Source of the DNA: Reinekea marina
GTDB taxonomy: Bacteria > Pseudomonadota > Gammaproteobacteria > Pseudomonadales > Natronospirillaceae
Direction of reading: 5' to 3'
DNA: 64,000 bases
Assembly: GCF_030409715.1 (NCBI RefSeq)
Contig: NZ_JAUFQI010000001.1
Span: 913,001 to 977,000 of the forward strand
Below are positions 1 to 9,216 of this stretch, one piece after another. Position 1 is the first letter of the stretch. Every line of letters begins with the position of its first letter. The position numbers were made by a program, and so were the translations under genes. Below the pieces are notes generated by a model. That model made no database searches and had not been told where the DNA came from. It saw only the letters and a program-made list of their open reading frames with translations.

Positions 1-71
1 CCATCGAAAATATTGAAGTGATTGGCGTTAAGACGCTTGATGAAGCCTTACAACTTTTAAGAGATGCCTGA
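1..71 (+). CDS. radA: C-terminal end of a probable DNA repair protein RadA (5' truncated by window)
   Basis: Only the last 22 codons are present, in the frame starting at base 3 and ending at TGA 69-71. The residues include VIGVKTLDEALQLL, which resembles the end of the Lon-like domain of RadA/Sms, where a 'GVK-x-L-x-x-AL' pattern is typical. RadA is a RecA-like ATPase that acts in recombination and branch migration. So little is visible that another Lon-fold protein is possible. A GC-rich hairpin follows directly, consistent with the end of a transcription unit. Confidence 0.45.
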   Translation, partial: IENIEVIGVKTLDEALQLLRDA

Positions 72-77
72 ATAAGC

Positions 78-102
78 CCGCCAGCCTATCTAAGGTTGGC
101 GG
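78..102. terminator. Hairpin between convergent genes, terminator-like
   Basis: Bases 78-86 (CCGCCAGCC) pair with 94-102 (GGTTGGCGG) across a 7-base loop, with one G-T pair. It lies between the end of the upstream + gene and the 3' end of the - strand gene. There is no clear T-tract, so intrinsic termination is inferred from position and stem strength only. Confidence 0.4.
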
Positions 103-115
103 AAGCCTGATTCGA

Positions 116-394
116 TCAGTGCGTTAAAGCCTGTAGGTACGGCGCCCCTTTTTTATGATCAGCAATAATGTCAGCCAGCGATTGCCCTTGCTTGTTTTGA
201 GCATTCACATTTCGGCCTGCTTCAATAAAGCGATCCACAAAGACCTCAAATACGTCGGCATTCATTCGGGTGTAAGCGCGATATAAGCATTGAAAATCCA
301 CGTCAGTGTCATCCAACGGCTGAAAATTTAGGTAATCCTGAAGCTGCTCTTCGCTCCATTGTTCGTCTTCTATGCGCTTTTTATCTTTTTTCAT
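116..394 (-). CDS. Small PA4642-like conserved protein
   Basis: This is a 92-residue cytoplasmic protein with no signal peptide or membrane segment. The N-terminus is charged (MKKDKKRIEDEQWSEEQ). The middle reads LYRAYTRM..FEVFVDRFIEAGRNVNAQNKQGQSLADIIADH. The 'GRNVNAxNxxGQSLADII' stretch looks like one ankyrin-like helix-loop-helix turn. Overall it resembles the small PA4642 family of Pseudomonas and relatives, whose function is not established to my knowledge. It lies convergent to the probable radA and divergent from tamA. Confidence 0.6.
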   Translation of the reverse strand: MKKDKKRIEDEQWSEEQLQDYLNFQPLDDTDVDFQCLYRAYTRMNADVFEVFVDRFIEAGRNVNAQNKQGQSLADIIADHKKGAPYLQALTH

Positions 395-545
395 GAAATA
401 ATCCAGTAAATTCCTTATAAAACAGGCATATACTAGTGCTCCAGTGCTTTAGTGTGAAATGAACAAATGGCATAGTGCCATTTACAATGAGTATAAGCGT
501 TTGGTTCAGTTTGCATTCAGCGCTTGATGTTAACAATTAGGGTTT

Positions 546-2285
546 ATGAAGCATCCATTTTTTATTATTATTTTTTTGAGTCTCATGCTAGCCCAAACAG
601 CGGTCGGCGAAAGTGTGCCTAAAGCCTCCATATGGGATGTCAGCGTTTCTCCATTTAACTGGTCGTTACAAAACGAGTTGCGAACCACCGTTAATGGCTA
701 TCGAGAAACACTCAAAGGCACGGGCTTAGAGTTAGGCTATTCGCGCATTATTGCAGCTGAAAAAAAACGCATGCAACAAATGTTAAATAGCCGCGGTTAC
801 TACCACGCTGTCATAACTGAATATCGACCCAAAGATGCGCGAAAGCCAACCTACTCGATTGAATTAGGTCGCCGTTATGTTATTCAGAAAATAGCCGTAC
901 GAGGTAATTTTCAGCCCTTTAATGATCAATGGAGAATACTAAAGGTTGGAGATGAGTTAGATGCCGTCAGCGTAATGCAACAACAGGCCGCACTGCAAAA
1001 ACTGATTAAACGTTCGTTTTGTTATTACAATGTTTCCGTAGGCCATCGGGTGGTTCTAAATGAAGAGAACTTCACGGCCACACTGGTGTTTACGACGAAA
1101 GTATCTGAGCCTGAGATATTTTCACAAGTAAGCTTTGTCGGCTCTGAGCAAGTCGACGTAGAGTTTTTAAGACGATCCTCAGGTATTCGTCGCGGGCAAT
1201 GCTTTCAACAAAAAACGGTCGATCAATCGGTGATAGCCTTGTTTGATACTGGCTTATTTAACCAGGTTAAACCTAATGTTACGCAAGTTGATAACGGCGT
1301 TGCGGTGCAATATGAGCTATCGCCTAGAGAACCGAGAACGCTAAAGGCTTCGATTGGTTATCGAAGTGACGACGGCTTTGGTGTGACAGGTCTTTGGCAA
1401 CACCGAAATATAATGGGTGCAGGTCAAGGCTTTACGGCCGATGCTGTGATTCAATCGGCTCGGCAAACGGTAGGTGCGACGATCACCATTCCAAGCTTTT
1501 TTGATTTCCGAAATAAATTTACGTGGCGAAATGAAGTTCAGCATTTACTCGAAGACGAAGTTGAATCTCTTCGTTATTCGAGCACGGCGACGCTTAAACG
1601 CAAAGCTTCTTTAGTCGACACCTTTGAATACGGTGTGGGCTACAGTGAGTTAACTGAGCAAGCAGAAGATGAGCGCTTGTTTCGTCAAATTCGGTTGCCG
1701 ACGAGTTATCGTTACGATGATGTCGCCAACCCATTCTCACCCAAAAAGGGGAAGCGCTGGAACGTTTCCTTAGAACCCGTGTTAGAAGTAACAGACAATT
1801 ACGCAGCGTTTCTTAAAACAGGATTAGGTGGGCAAACCTTTTTTTCAGCGACGCCCCGTTTAGTATTAGCGAACCGGCTACGCTGGGATGCTCTATGGAC
1901 AGGCGGTGTGCTCGAAACAACGTTCAATGATGTGCCTTTTACTGAGCGGTTGACCGCCGGTGGCGGATCCTCATTACGGGGTTATCGATACCAGTCAATC
2001 ACGGCGTTAGATTCCGACTACGGTGGTAAGCATCGTATTACCTCTAATAATGAACTGAGATTAACGCTTACAGAAAGCTGGGGGCTAGTGGCTTTTTATG
2101 ACCTAGCACGAGTATCGACGGAGTTTGATGCACCTCTAAACGAGAACCTTTTCCAAAGTTACGGAGCGGGTGTACGTTACCTAACTCGATTCGCACCGAT
2201 ACGATTTGATCTGGCTTTTCCTGCAAACCCGCGTGCCAGCGATGAACCTTTTCTGGTGTATGTCAGCCTAGGGCAGGCATTCTAA
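546..2285 (+). CDS. tamA: TamA, outer-membrane translocation and assembly module subunit
   Basis: This is a 579-residue Omp85/BamA-superfamily protein. It has a signal peptide at residues 1-21 (hydrophobic IIIFLSLMLA, then AVG), periplasmic POTRA-type repeats over roughly 30-260, and a C-terminal 16-strand-type barrel from about 270. The GGGSSLRGYR motif (an RGY/RGD-type L6 tip) and a terminal phenylalanine are typical of the family. With TamB it forms the TAM complex that helps insert outer-membrane proteins and move lipids across the periplasm. The stop codon overlaps the tamB start (TAATG), so the two are almost certainly co-translated. Length is as expected for TamA. Confidence 0.93.
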   Translation: MKHPFFIIIFLSLMLAQTAVGESVPKASIWDVSVSPFNWSLQNELRTTVNGYRETLKGTGLELGYSRIIAAEKKRMQQMLNSRGYYHAVITEYRPKDARKPTYSIELGRRYVIQKIAVRGNFQPFNDQWRILKVGDELDAVSVMQQQAALQKLIKRSFCYYNVSVGHRVVLNEENFTATLVFTTKVSEPEIFSQVSFVGSEQVDVEFLRRSSGIRRGQCFQQKTVDQSVIALFDTGLFNQVKPNVTQVDNGVAVQYELSPREPRTLKASIGYRSDDGFGVTGLWQHRNIMGAGQGFTADAVIQSARQTVGATITIPSFFDFRNKFTWRNEVQHLLEDEVESLRYSSTATLKRKASLVDTFEYGVGYSELTEQAEDERLFRQIRLPTSYRYDDVANPFSPKKGKRWNVSLEPVLEVTDNYAAFLKTGLGGQTFFSATPRLVLANRLRWDALWTGGVLETTFNDVPFTERLTAGGGSSLRGYRYQSITALDSDYGGKHRITSNNELRLTLTESWGLVAFYDLARVSTEFDAPLNENLFQSYGAGVRYLTRFAPIRFDLAFPANPRASDEPFLVYVSLGQAF

Positions 2286-5200
2286 TGGCTATACATGTAC
2301 GCAAAATTGCAAAGCGCAGTTGGATACTGGCGTTAAGAGTCATGGCTTTACTTCTGATCATTGTGGGGATAGCTGTCGGTTTATTGGTTGGAACAGAAGC
2401 AGGTCGAATCAGTTTGGCGCATCAAGCGGTCAAGTTTTATGGTGTTTATTCTAATGATGACATCCGCATTGGTGGCGTTGAGAGTTCATCGCCAGGGCAA
2501 TGGTTTGTCAGGTCGGCCAACTGGGCTCCTTATGCGTCAGATTTGCAAGTGTCTGTGCAAGAACTGTCTTTGCGATGGAACTGGCGCTTTGCTTTTAATA
2601 ACCGTTGGTGGTTGCCTGAGTTGTCTATTGAAAAATTAGACGTGACGATGCCAAATAACCAAACGGTTTCCGACAGCTCAGAAAGCAACATTCAAACCTA
2701 TGCCAACCTCTGGCAAAAACTTCCGTCTTTTAGGCTTGAGCAAGTATTGGTGAACCAGCTCACTATCAATCGAACCAACTATCCGAGTTTAAAAGTATCG
2801 GTTAACGCGCAAGCTGATATCAATTGGGGGGTTGTACCTGCCAGGTTGATTGTATCGGTTTCTGATCACAATTCTTCGAATGAACTAGCCTTGCAGCTGG
2901 ATGCGGAAGGGGTCGATCAATTTCGAGCCAAAGGCGCGATTGATGCTGAATCGGGTTCTAGTTGGGCAAAGTGGCTTAACTGGAGTCTTGATCAAAATTT
3001 AACGGCAAACTGGGACTTGCTCGCAGATTATTCAACGGGCAATCAGCTGACCATCGATATTGGCGATTCAACACTGCCCTGGCAAAAACACCAACTGAAT
3101 GCAAAAGGCCGGTTAGTTTATTTTATTGAGCAACAGCAGTTTAATTTTGAACAGTTGGTTATGCATTTAGATTCTCAGCCCGCCATCATAAATGGTTGGA
3201 TCAATCAGTCAGAGTCTGAATTGGACATCGCAGTGGATCAATGGAGCTTAACGCCCTTTATGCGATATTTTGGTGTGCCTCAATCGAAAGGTGAGGTGAC
3301 GGGTGATTTGCAATGGTATGGCGGTTGGCGAACTCCCAGGGTAAATGGCCAGATCGATATGCAGGGGAGTTGGTATGGCATACCTGTTGCGAGCACGTTG
3401 GTGAGTGAAGCCACTTCCTCTGGGATCAGAATTGAGCAAGCGGATGTGACTGCGGGTAAAAATAATATAGCGCTTCAAGGTGAGGTTGATTGGCGCGATG
3501 ATAAAATTTCACTTGTGTACCAAACAAATATTAAGCGCGGTCCTTTTATTAACCGGTTGCTTGAAAAAATACCCGCGTCAATTGACTTTAATGGCGACTT
3601 AGATGGAACCGTTTCAGGTAAGGTATTTGAGCCTGTAATTGAGTACTCAGGTAAAACTCAGCTCACCTATTTGGGCAAGCGTTATCAAGCAGCGCTAAGC
3701 GGGAGAGTAAGCCAAAAACAGCTGGTGGTTGATGAATACGCATTATTCGGTGAATTAGCGCATTTTAATGGCCAAGGCCAATATGACTTTTTCTCTCAGC
3801 AATGGCAATCTGACTTAACCATTGTCGAAGTAGACAGCCGGTTACTTGATCTTATTTCGGTGCAGCTGCCGATAGAATGGCACGCAGTTCTGTCTGGGAA
3901 ATTCGCTGCGAAAAGTTCAGGCAACTCATTCAATGTAGAAGGTAATGCCAGCTTACAAGGTCTCTACGAACAAGAGCCTATGAACGCCCAACTTAGCGTT
4001 AGCCAATTCAATCACCAATCCATTGCATTTTCGCGAGCCAATCTCCGTATTGGTGATTCTTACATTCAAGGGAAAGGTTCCGCTAACTGGTTTGAGCCTA
4101 AATGGGATCTTGATATTGAGCATGAAAACCTAAACTTAGCCTTGATACAGCCGTGGATATCTCAGTGGCCTGAAAGCTTGTCTTCATTAGCCGCAAATTT
4201 CACAGGGCGCACTCGCCTAACGAATGTTTGGAACCAGCCAATCATTCAAACCACCTCCGACGTAAGCGGGCAGTGGTATGGGCAGCCGTTAAGTGTTCAA
4301 TTAAAAGTTGAGCCAAAGTCTCTTAATTCCTGGCAGTTAAACATAGAAAAGGGTCGCTGGTATGACAGTCAATTTGCGTATCAAGGTGAACTGGATGCCT
4401 ATAACCTAAGGTTGCTCGGTGATCTAAACATCGAGCTATGGCCATTGACGAGTTTTATAGTGTTCAACAAAAACGTCTTAGGTCGAAGCGTTGAAGTTCC
4501 TCGAGAGCTGTCAGGCGATTTTAAAGCCGAACTTGCCATTGATGGCTCATTAGAAGAATACTTTTTACAAGGAGAAGCTGGTTTCGAAGGTGCTTTCCAA
4601 AACCAGCCCTTGGATACCCAAGTTAAACTATCTTCCTTAACACCGGTGAAGGTCATCATTGATGGGCTTAGCAGTTCGTGGGGAACCAACCGAGCAGAGT
4701 TATCGGGCTTTTATAATTTTAACGACGCCCAATACCAATTAACACTCGATGCAAGCATGGCCCAAGTTGAGCCATTAGCCGAACTTTTTGCGCCGTTTAT
4801 TGTTAATGAAACGGTTAGATCGAGTATTCAAAGTTGGAATGGACAACTCGACACTCAATTGCAGGCTAAGCATGAACAAGGTGTTGTACACATAGATGGG
4901 CAACTTAAGAGTCAAGGACAGTGGTTTGACTCGGACTACCAGATACAATGGCAAGGGCAGGGTCGGTTAAACGAATTATTAAATCAAACGTTAAATGCCA
5001 CCTGGGGGGACGCTCGTTTGGTGGCGAATGTTGACTTAATCGCTGAGCAACTCACCGGAGAGGTCTCGGTGGAGAATTTGTCGCTTCAGCAATTAAAGCG
5101 TGTACTACCACAAGTACCCGTTGATTTAACTGGCGTAATCGATACCAGTTTAGACGTGTCAGGAACATTGAAAGAGCCTTCCTTAGCTCTGTCTGGAGGC

Positions 5201-6964
5201 GGCAAAGGAAAATGGAACAGTACAGTAAAAGAGCATCGTTGGAATGCTCGTATTGAAGGAGCGTGGCAAAAATCTCGTTGGGTGCTGTCGCAAGGAAGTT
5301 TGAATGTAGACGGTGGAGGCGAAGTAAAGGTCTCTGCACAAGGGCAAGGCAATGAAGGCGAGATCAGGGTGAAAGCCGAGGTACCACAGACCAATTACTG
5401 GGTGGCTGATACAGAACTGGGTCCTGGAAAAGCAAACTTTGACTTAACGTTGCAAGGCGATTTGCGCCGCCCCGCCATTGAAATGGATGCGGCATGGCAC
5501 GCTCAAATATGGCCGCTCGCTTTAACCTCTAAAATTCGAACCAGTGAAGAGCGCCTCCAAGTTTCAGGGGCTGTTGTCAGTGACGGTCTGAACCGCATTA
5601 AAATGAACGCTAATTTGCCGCTCCGTACATGGTCTGATTGGAATTCAAATTGGCATGAAATTCCTTTTGGCTTTGACATTGCCATACATTCGCCTCTTTC
5701 CGTATTGGATCCATTTTTTGTCGATCGCCCGAACCAGTCTCTCAGTGGATTACTGGCTGGTCAGTTCAGTTTTAACGGCTCGTTCGATGACCCAGATTGG
5801 GAAGGTAAGGTTGAGTGGCGCGATGGAAAATTTGAAAACATTACGTCGGGGACTTTGTTAAACGATCTTGACCTTACCTTTTTAGCTCAAAAGTCTACTC
5901 TTGTCTTATTAGGTTTTGCTAATGACGGGCGAGACGGTTTGCTCGAAATAAACGGAGGGGTTGAGTTCGATCCTCAACCGAATGAAATTTTCAAACATGC
6001 ATTTGATGTTAGCTTCAAAGCGTTCAATGCCAATATGATCAGTGATTCTCAAATTGACGCGACCATGACTGGGGGCGTATCGGTGACAGGTCAGTATCAT
6101 GACTTGTTGGTGTCGGGTTCTTTTGATGTATCACCTCTTAACTTACAAACTGAGACCTTTTTATTGGATGGCGTGCCACAGCTAAATATTGTTGATTCCA
6201 TAGAAGAGGAAGAAGAGGTTGAAGCCCCTCGACCAATATATTGGCCTGCAGGGCGATGGGATGTGGGCTTAACGGCTTCCAATCGAGCTAATTTATACGG
6301 TCAAGGGATCAGCGCTGAATTAGCAGGCAGTTTAGAGCTACTTGGCGAATTTAGTGAACCTAATATTTCTGGTCGCTTTAATGTGATTCGCGGAACCTAC
6401 TCGGCGTTGGGTAAGGTTTTTTCGGTTACTGGTGGGTCGGTACAAATTCAAAATAATCAGTTGGTTTTTAATGTCGAAGCGAACTATAACGAGTCAGGCT
6501 TAAACGTACTTTTAATGATTGCGGGCACTCAGGATGAGCTGACATTAGAGTTACAATCGATCCCAGCTTTAGATAAGAATGAGCTGCTAGCGCAGTTAGT
6601 GTTTGGCGAAAGTATTGAGAATATCAGTGAGTTTCAAGCGATCCAATTGGCCTACTTAGTGAACAATATCCGCACTGGCACAACCAGTTTCGATATTATT
6701 GGGAGCACGCGTCAAGAGCTTACATTAGATTCTTTAATCATTGACCCTCAAACCGATGAAGAAGGGAATTTAGGGGTAAATGTCCGCGCAGGAAAATACC
6801 TTAACAATTATTTGTATTTAGAAGTGGAACAAAACGTGGGCTCTGAAGAGGGCTTGCGCAGCAGTTTACAATTACAAGTGACTCCAAATACCTATTTAGA
6901 ATTATTTGCTGAAGAGTCTTTAGGGACTGGCGGCGCAGAGCTTAAGTGGAGTATTGACTACTAG
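2285..6964 (+). CDS. tamB: TamB, inner-membrane-anchored translocation and assembly module subunit
   Basis: This is a 1559-residue AsmA-like/DUF490 protein. One N-terminal membrane anchor spans roughly residues 14-36 (ALRVMALLLIIVGIAVGLLVG). A very long periplasmic stretch of repetitive beta-strand sequence follows, and then the conserved TamB domain in the last ~350 residues (GTYSALGKVFSVTGGSV, then ELTLDSLIIDP, ending LGTGGAELKWSIDY). The family forms a hydrophobic beta-taco groove bridging the envelope and carrying phospholipids, working with TamA. The start overlaps the tamA stop by one base. It is longer than the E. coli protein (about 1260 residues), but length in this family varies. 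Confidence 0.92.
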   Translation: MAIHVRKIAKRSWILALRVMALLLIIVGIAVGLLVGTEAGRISLAHQAVKFYGVYSNDDIRIGGVESSSPGQWFVRSANWAPYASDLQVSVQELSLRWNWRFAFNNRWWLPELSIEKLDVTMPNNQTVSDSSESNIQTYANLWQKLPSFRLEQVLVNQLTINRTNYPSLKVSVNAQADINWGVVPARLIVSVSDHNSSNELALQLDAEGVDQFRAKGAIDAESGSSWAKWLNWSLDQNLTANWDLLADYSTGNQLTIDIGDSTLPWQKHQLNAKGRLVYFIEQQQFNFEQLVMHLDSQPAIINGWINQSESELDIAVDQWSLTPFMRYFGVPQSKGEVTGDLQWYGGWRTPRVNGQIDMQGSWYGIPVASTLVSEATSSGIRIEQADVTAGKNNIALQGEVDWRDDKISLVYQTNIKRGPFINRLLEKIPASIDFNGDLDGTVSGKVFEPVIEYSGKTQLTYLGKRYQAALSGRVSQKQLVVDEYALFGELAHFNGQGQYDFFSQQWQSDLTIVEVDSRLLDLISVQLPIEWHAVLSGKFAAKSSGNSFNVEGNASLQGLYEQEPMNAQLSVSQFNHQSIAFSRANLRIGDSYIQGKGSANWFEPKWDLDIEHENLNLALIQPWISQWPESLSSLAANFTGRTRLTNVWNQPIIQTTSDVSGQWYGQPLSVQLKVEPKSLNSWQLNIEKGRWYDSQFAYQGELDAYNLRLLGDLNIELWPLTSFIVFNKNVLGRSVEVPRELSGDFKAELAIDGSLEEYFLQGEAGFEGAFQNQPLDTQVKLSSLTPVKVIIDGLSSSWGTNRAELSGFYNFNDAQYQLTLDASMAQVEPLAELFAPFIVNETVRSSIQSWNGQLDTQLQAKHEQGVVHIDGQLKSQGQWFDSDYQIQWQGQGRLNELLNQTLNATWGDARLVANVDLIAEQLTGEVSVENLSLQQLKRVLPQVPVDLTGVIDTSLDVSGTLKEPSLALSGGGKGKWNSTVKEHRWNARIEGAWQKSRWVLSQGSLNVDGGGEVKVSAQGQGNEGEIRVKAEVPQTNYWVADTELGPGKANFDLTLQGDLRRPAIEMDAAWHAQIWPLALTSKIRTSEERLQVSGAVVSDGLNRIKMNANLPLRTWSDWNSNWHEIPFGFDIAIHSPLSVLDPFFVDRPNQSLSGLLAGQFSFNGSFDDPDWEGKVEWRDGKFENITSGTLLNDLDLTFLAQKSTLVLLGFANDGRDGLLEINGGVEFDPQPNEIFKHAFDVSFKAFNANMISDSQIDATMTGGVSVTGQYHDLLVSGSFDVSPLNLQTETFLLDGVPQLNIVDSIEEEEEVEAPRPIYWPAGRWDVGLTASNRANLYGQGISAELAGSLELLGEFSEPNISGRFNVIRGTYSALGKVFSVTGGSVQIQNNQLVFNVEANYNESGLNVLLMIAGTQDELTLELQSIPALDKNELLAQLVFGESIENISEFQAIQLAYLVNNIRTGTTSFDIIGSTRQELTLDSLIIDPQTDEEGNLGVNVRAGKYLNNYLYLEVEQNVGSEEGLRSSLQLQVTPNTYLELFAEESLGTGGAELKWSIDY

Positions 6965-6967
6965 CCA

Positions 6968-7375
6968 CTAAGACGGACCTTTAACAACACAAACGTCTGA
7001 ACTGGCTTGAGCCGCAACAATGGCGGCCGTGGATCCCAGTGAATTTAAACCCAGTAAACCCCCTCCTCGATGTGCACCCACCAAAACGCAATCGGCTTTC
7101 TTTGCCTGAGCAAATTCTATGATCGCCTTACTGGGTTTGCCTACCCCAACTTCGGCAAACGTTCGATCCGTATTTTCCAATATTTTGGTGGATATAAACT
7201 GCTGCAGTTGAGTTCGCAATTCTTCAAGGCTACTTTTATCGGTGGTCACGGCAGCGACGGTTAAAAAGTAAATGCTGGCTTGGCTGTTCTGTAGAAAGAA
7301 CATAGCACGATCCAAAATTCGTTCACTGGACTCTGGCGCGCTTAGGTCAATCGGTGCGACAATAATGGAATACAT
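6968..7375 (-). CDS. Universal stress protein (UspA family)
   Basis: This is a single-domain 135-residue Usp protein. The N-terminus MYSIIVAPIDLS carries the conserved first strand and Asp. The C-terminal nucleotide loop reads GAHRGGGLLGLNSLGSTA and is followed by VAAQASSDVCVVK. This is close to, but not an exact match for, the ATP-binding pattern G-2X-G-9X-G(S/T), since Arg sits where the second Gly is expected, so nucleotide binding should not be assumed. It is convergent with tamB with only 3 bases between them and divergent from the ABC exporter genes. Confidence 0.88.
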   Translation of the reverse strand: MYSIIVAPIDLSAPESSERILDRAMFFLQNSQASIYFLTVAAVTTDKSSLEELRTQLQQFISTKILENTDRTFAEVGVGKPSKAIIEFAQAKKADCVLVGAHRGGGLLGLNSLGSTAAIVAAQASSDVCVVKGPS

Positions 7376-7470
7376 GTAAGTGCCCTTGCAATTTTTACTT
7401 ACCCAAAAGTTTAGCTGTTATCGTTAAATCTGCCAGTATTGGCGCGATCATCGTTAATATAGGAGGTCAA

Positions 7471-9216
7471 TTGTCTGTCTTTTTAAAGCTCACTTGGTTT
7501 TTCCGGCAGGAGTGGCGTCGCTATAGCTTAGCGGTCATTGCGCTCATTGGTGTGGGTGGCGCAACCATGATACCGCCTTGGGTCATTGGTAAAATAGTCG
7601 ATGCCATTGCCGATGGTTCTCTTACCAAGACTTCACTGCAACAACAGGTTTTCATCATTCTAGGCGCAGCCTTATTTAGCTATGGTTTACGAGTTCTGTG
7701 GCGCATCGCATTATTTGGTGCAAGCTATACGTTAGCGAACCAACTTCGGCAAACAATTTTTGCTCACCTTACTTTGCAAGCGCCTGAATTTTTTGATCGG
7801 CTAAAGACTGGAGATCTAATGGCTCGCGCCACTAATGATATTCAGGCCGTTGAAATGACTGCAGGTGAAGCCGTTTTAGCGTTGTTTGATGGCGCCTTTA
7901 CCGGTCTGTTGGTTTTAATCATGATGACGGTGTTTATTTCTTGGCCATTAACCATTATTGCATTAGGACCATGGCCAATCGTGGGCTTTTTTATGTGGCG
8001 ATATGGCAAGCAATTGCATCAATCGTTTAAAGACGCCCAGGCTCGATTCAGTGATTTGAACGATTCAGTTCAAGAAAGTATCTCAGCATTACGGTTAACT
8101 CGAGCCATGGGGCGAGAGACCATAGAGTGCGAGCAATTCAATAACATTGCCGCTTCCGCAAATGAGGCCAATCAACGCGTCGCGAAGATAGACAGTAAGT
8201 ACGATCCAACGATCCAGTTAGGCATTGGATTTTCATTCTTTTTGAGCATTGCCGGTGGCGCTTATTTTATCCATCAAGGCGAGCTTACGTTAGGGCAGCT
8301 GACTAGTTTTACCTTATACCTTGGTTTTATGATTTGGCCAATGTTTGCAATCGGTTGGCTTCTCAATTTAGTAGAGCGTGGCAGTGCCGCCTACGAGCGA
8401 ATTGATCAGCTGCTCAATAGCCAGCCTACTATTAAAGATAACGGAACACAGAATCAATCAATTGAGCCGTCATTAACCTTTGAAATTGAACAATTTTCTT
8501 ATCCAGAAAGCCAAGCATCGGTTCTCAAAGATATAGAATTTCAAGTTCCTTCTGGATCGCTAGTCGGCATTGTCGGGCCAGTGGGAGCCGGTAAAAGTAC
8601 GTTATTGCATTTGTTAATGCGTATGCAGCAAGTGCCGATGAGTGCGATCACACTAGGCGGTGTAGATATCAATGATTTAACCTTAAATAACTTACGGCGA
8701 CACATTGCCGTTGTTCCACAAACGCCGTTTCTATTTTCAATGACGATTGCTCAAAATATAGCACTGGCAAAGCCGAGTGCTACGATGCAAGAGATTGAGT
8801 CGGTTGCAAAAATCGCCCAAGTGCATGAAGACATTTTAGGCTTTCCGCAAGGCTACCTCACTGAAGTGGGCGAGCGGGGCGTCACGCTTTCAGGCGGTCA
8901 AAAACAACGCCTTGCCATTGCACGTGCACTCATTTTAGATGCCCCCGTTTTGGTATTAGATGATGCCTTATCGGCGGTTGATATAAAAACAGAGCAGCAA
9001 ATTTTGAGTCACCTAAAGCAAGCGCGTCAAGGTAAAACAACCTTAGTTGTTTGTCATCGTCTCTCGGCCGTAGAACAGGCGAATCATGTCATTGTGATGG
9101 AGAGCGGCCGTATCATAGAGCAAGGGCAGCATCGGGAGCTGATCCAACAACAGGGTTGGTACGCCAAAACCTACGACTACCAGCAACTTGAACATGTTGT
9201 CGAGGAAGGACGATGA
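7471..9216 (+). CDS. mdlA: MdlA-like ABC exporter half-transporter
   Basis: This is a 581-residue half-transporter with an N-terminal six-helix exporter domain (about 15-310) and a C-terminal ATPase domain. Walker A is GPVGAGKST near residue 369 and the signature LSGGQ near 473. The Walker B segment is LVLDD, with Asp 498 in place of the catalytic Glu, as in E. coli MdlA. The start is TTG, supported by a perfect AGGAGG at 7461-7466. It overlaps the next gene by 4 bases (ATGA), so the two probably form a heterodimer with one degenerate ATP site. The substrate is unknown; family members are linked to multidrug export. Confidence 0.85.
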   Translation: MSVFLKLTWFFRQEWRRYSLAVIALIGVGGATMIPPWVIGKIVDAIADGSLTKTSLQQQVFIILGAALFSYGLRVLWRIALFGASYTLANQLRQTIFAHLTLQAPEFFDRLKTGDLMARATNDIQAVEMTAGEAVLALFDGAFTGLLVLIMMTVFISWPLTIIALGPWPIVGFFMWRYGKQLHQSFKDAQARFSDLNDSVQESISALRLTRAMGRETIECEQFNNIAASANEANQRVAKIDSKYDPTIQLGIGFSFFLSIAGGAYFIHQGELTLGQLTSFTLYLGFMIWPMFAIGWLLNLVERGSAAYERIDQLLNSQPTIKDNGTQNQSIEPSLTFEIEQFSYPESQASVLKDIEFQVPSGSLVGIVGPVGAGKSTLLHLLMRMQQVPMSAITLGGVDINDLTLNNLRRHIAVVPQTPFLFSMTIAQNIALAKPSATMQEIESVAKIAQVHEDILGFPQGYLTEVGERGVTLSGGQKQRLAIARALILDAPVLVLDDALSAVDIKTEQQILSHLKQARQGKTTLVVCHRLSAVEQANHVIVMESGRIIEQGQHRELIQQQGWYAKTYDYQQLEHVVEEGR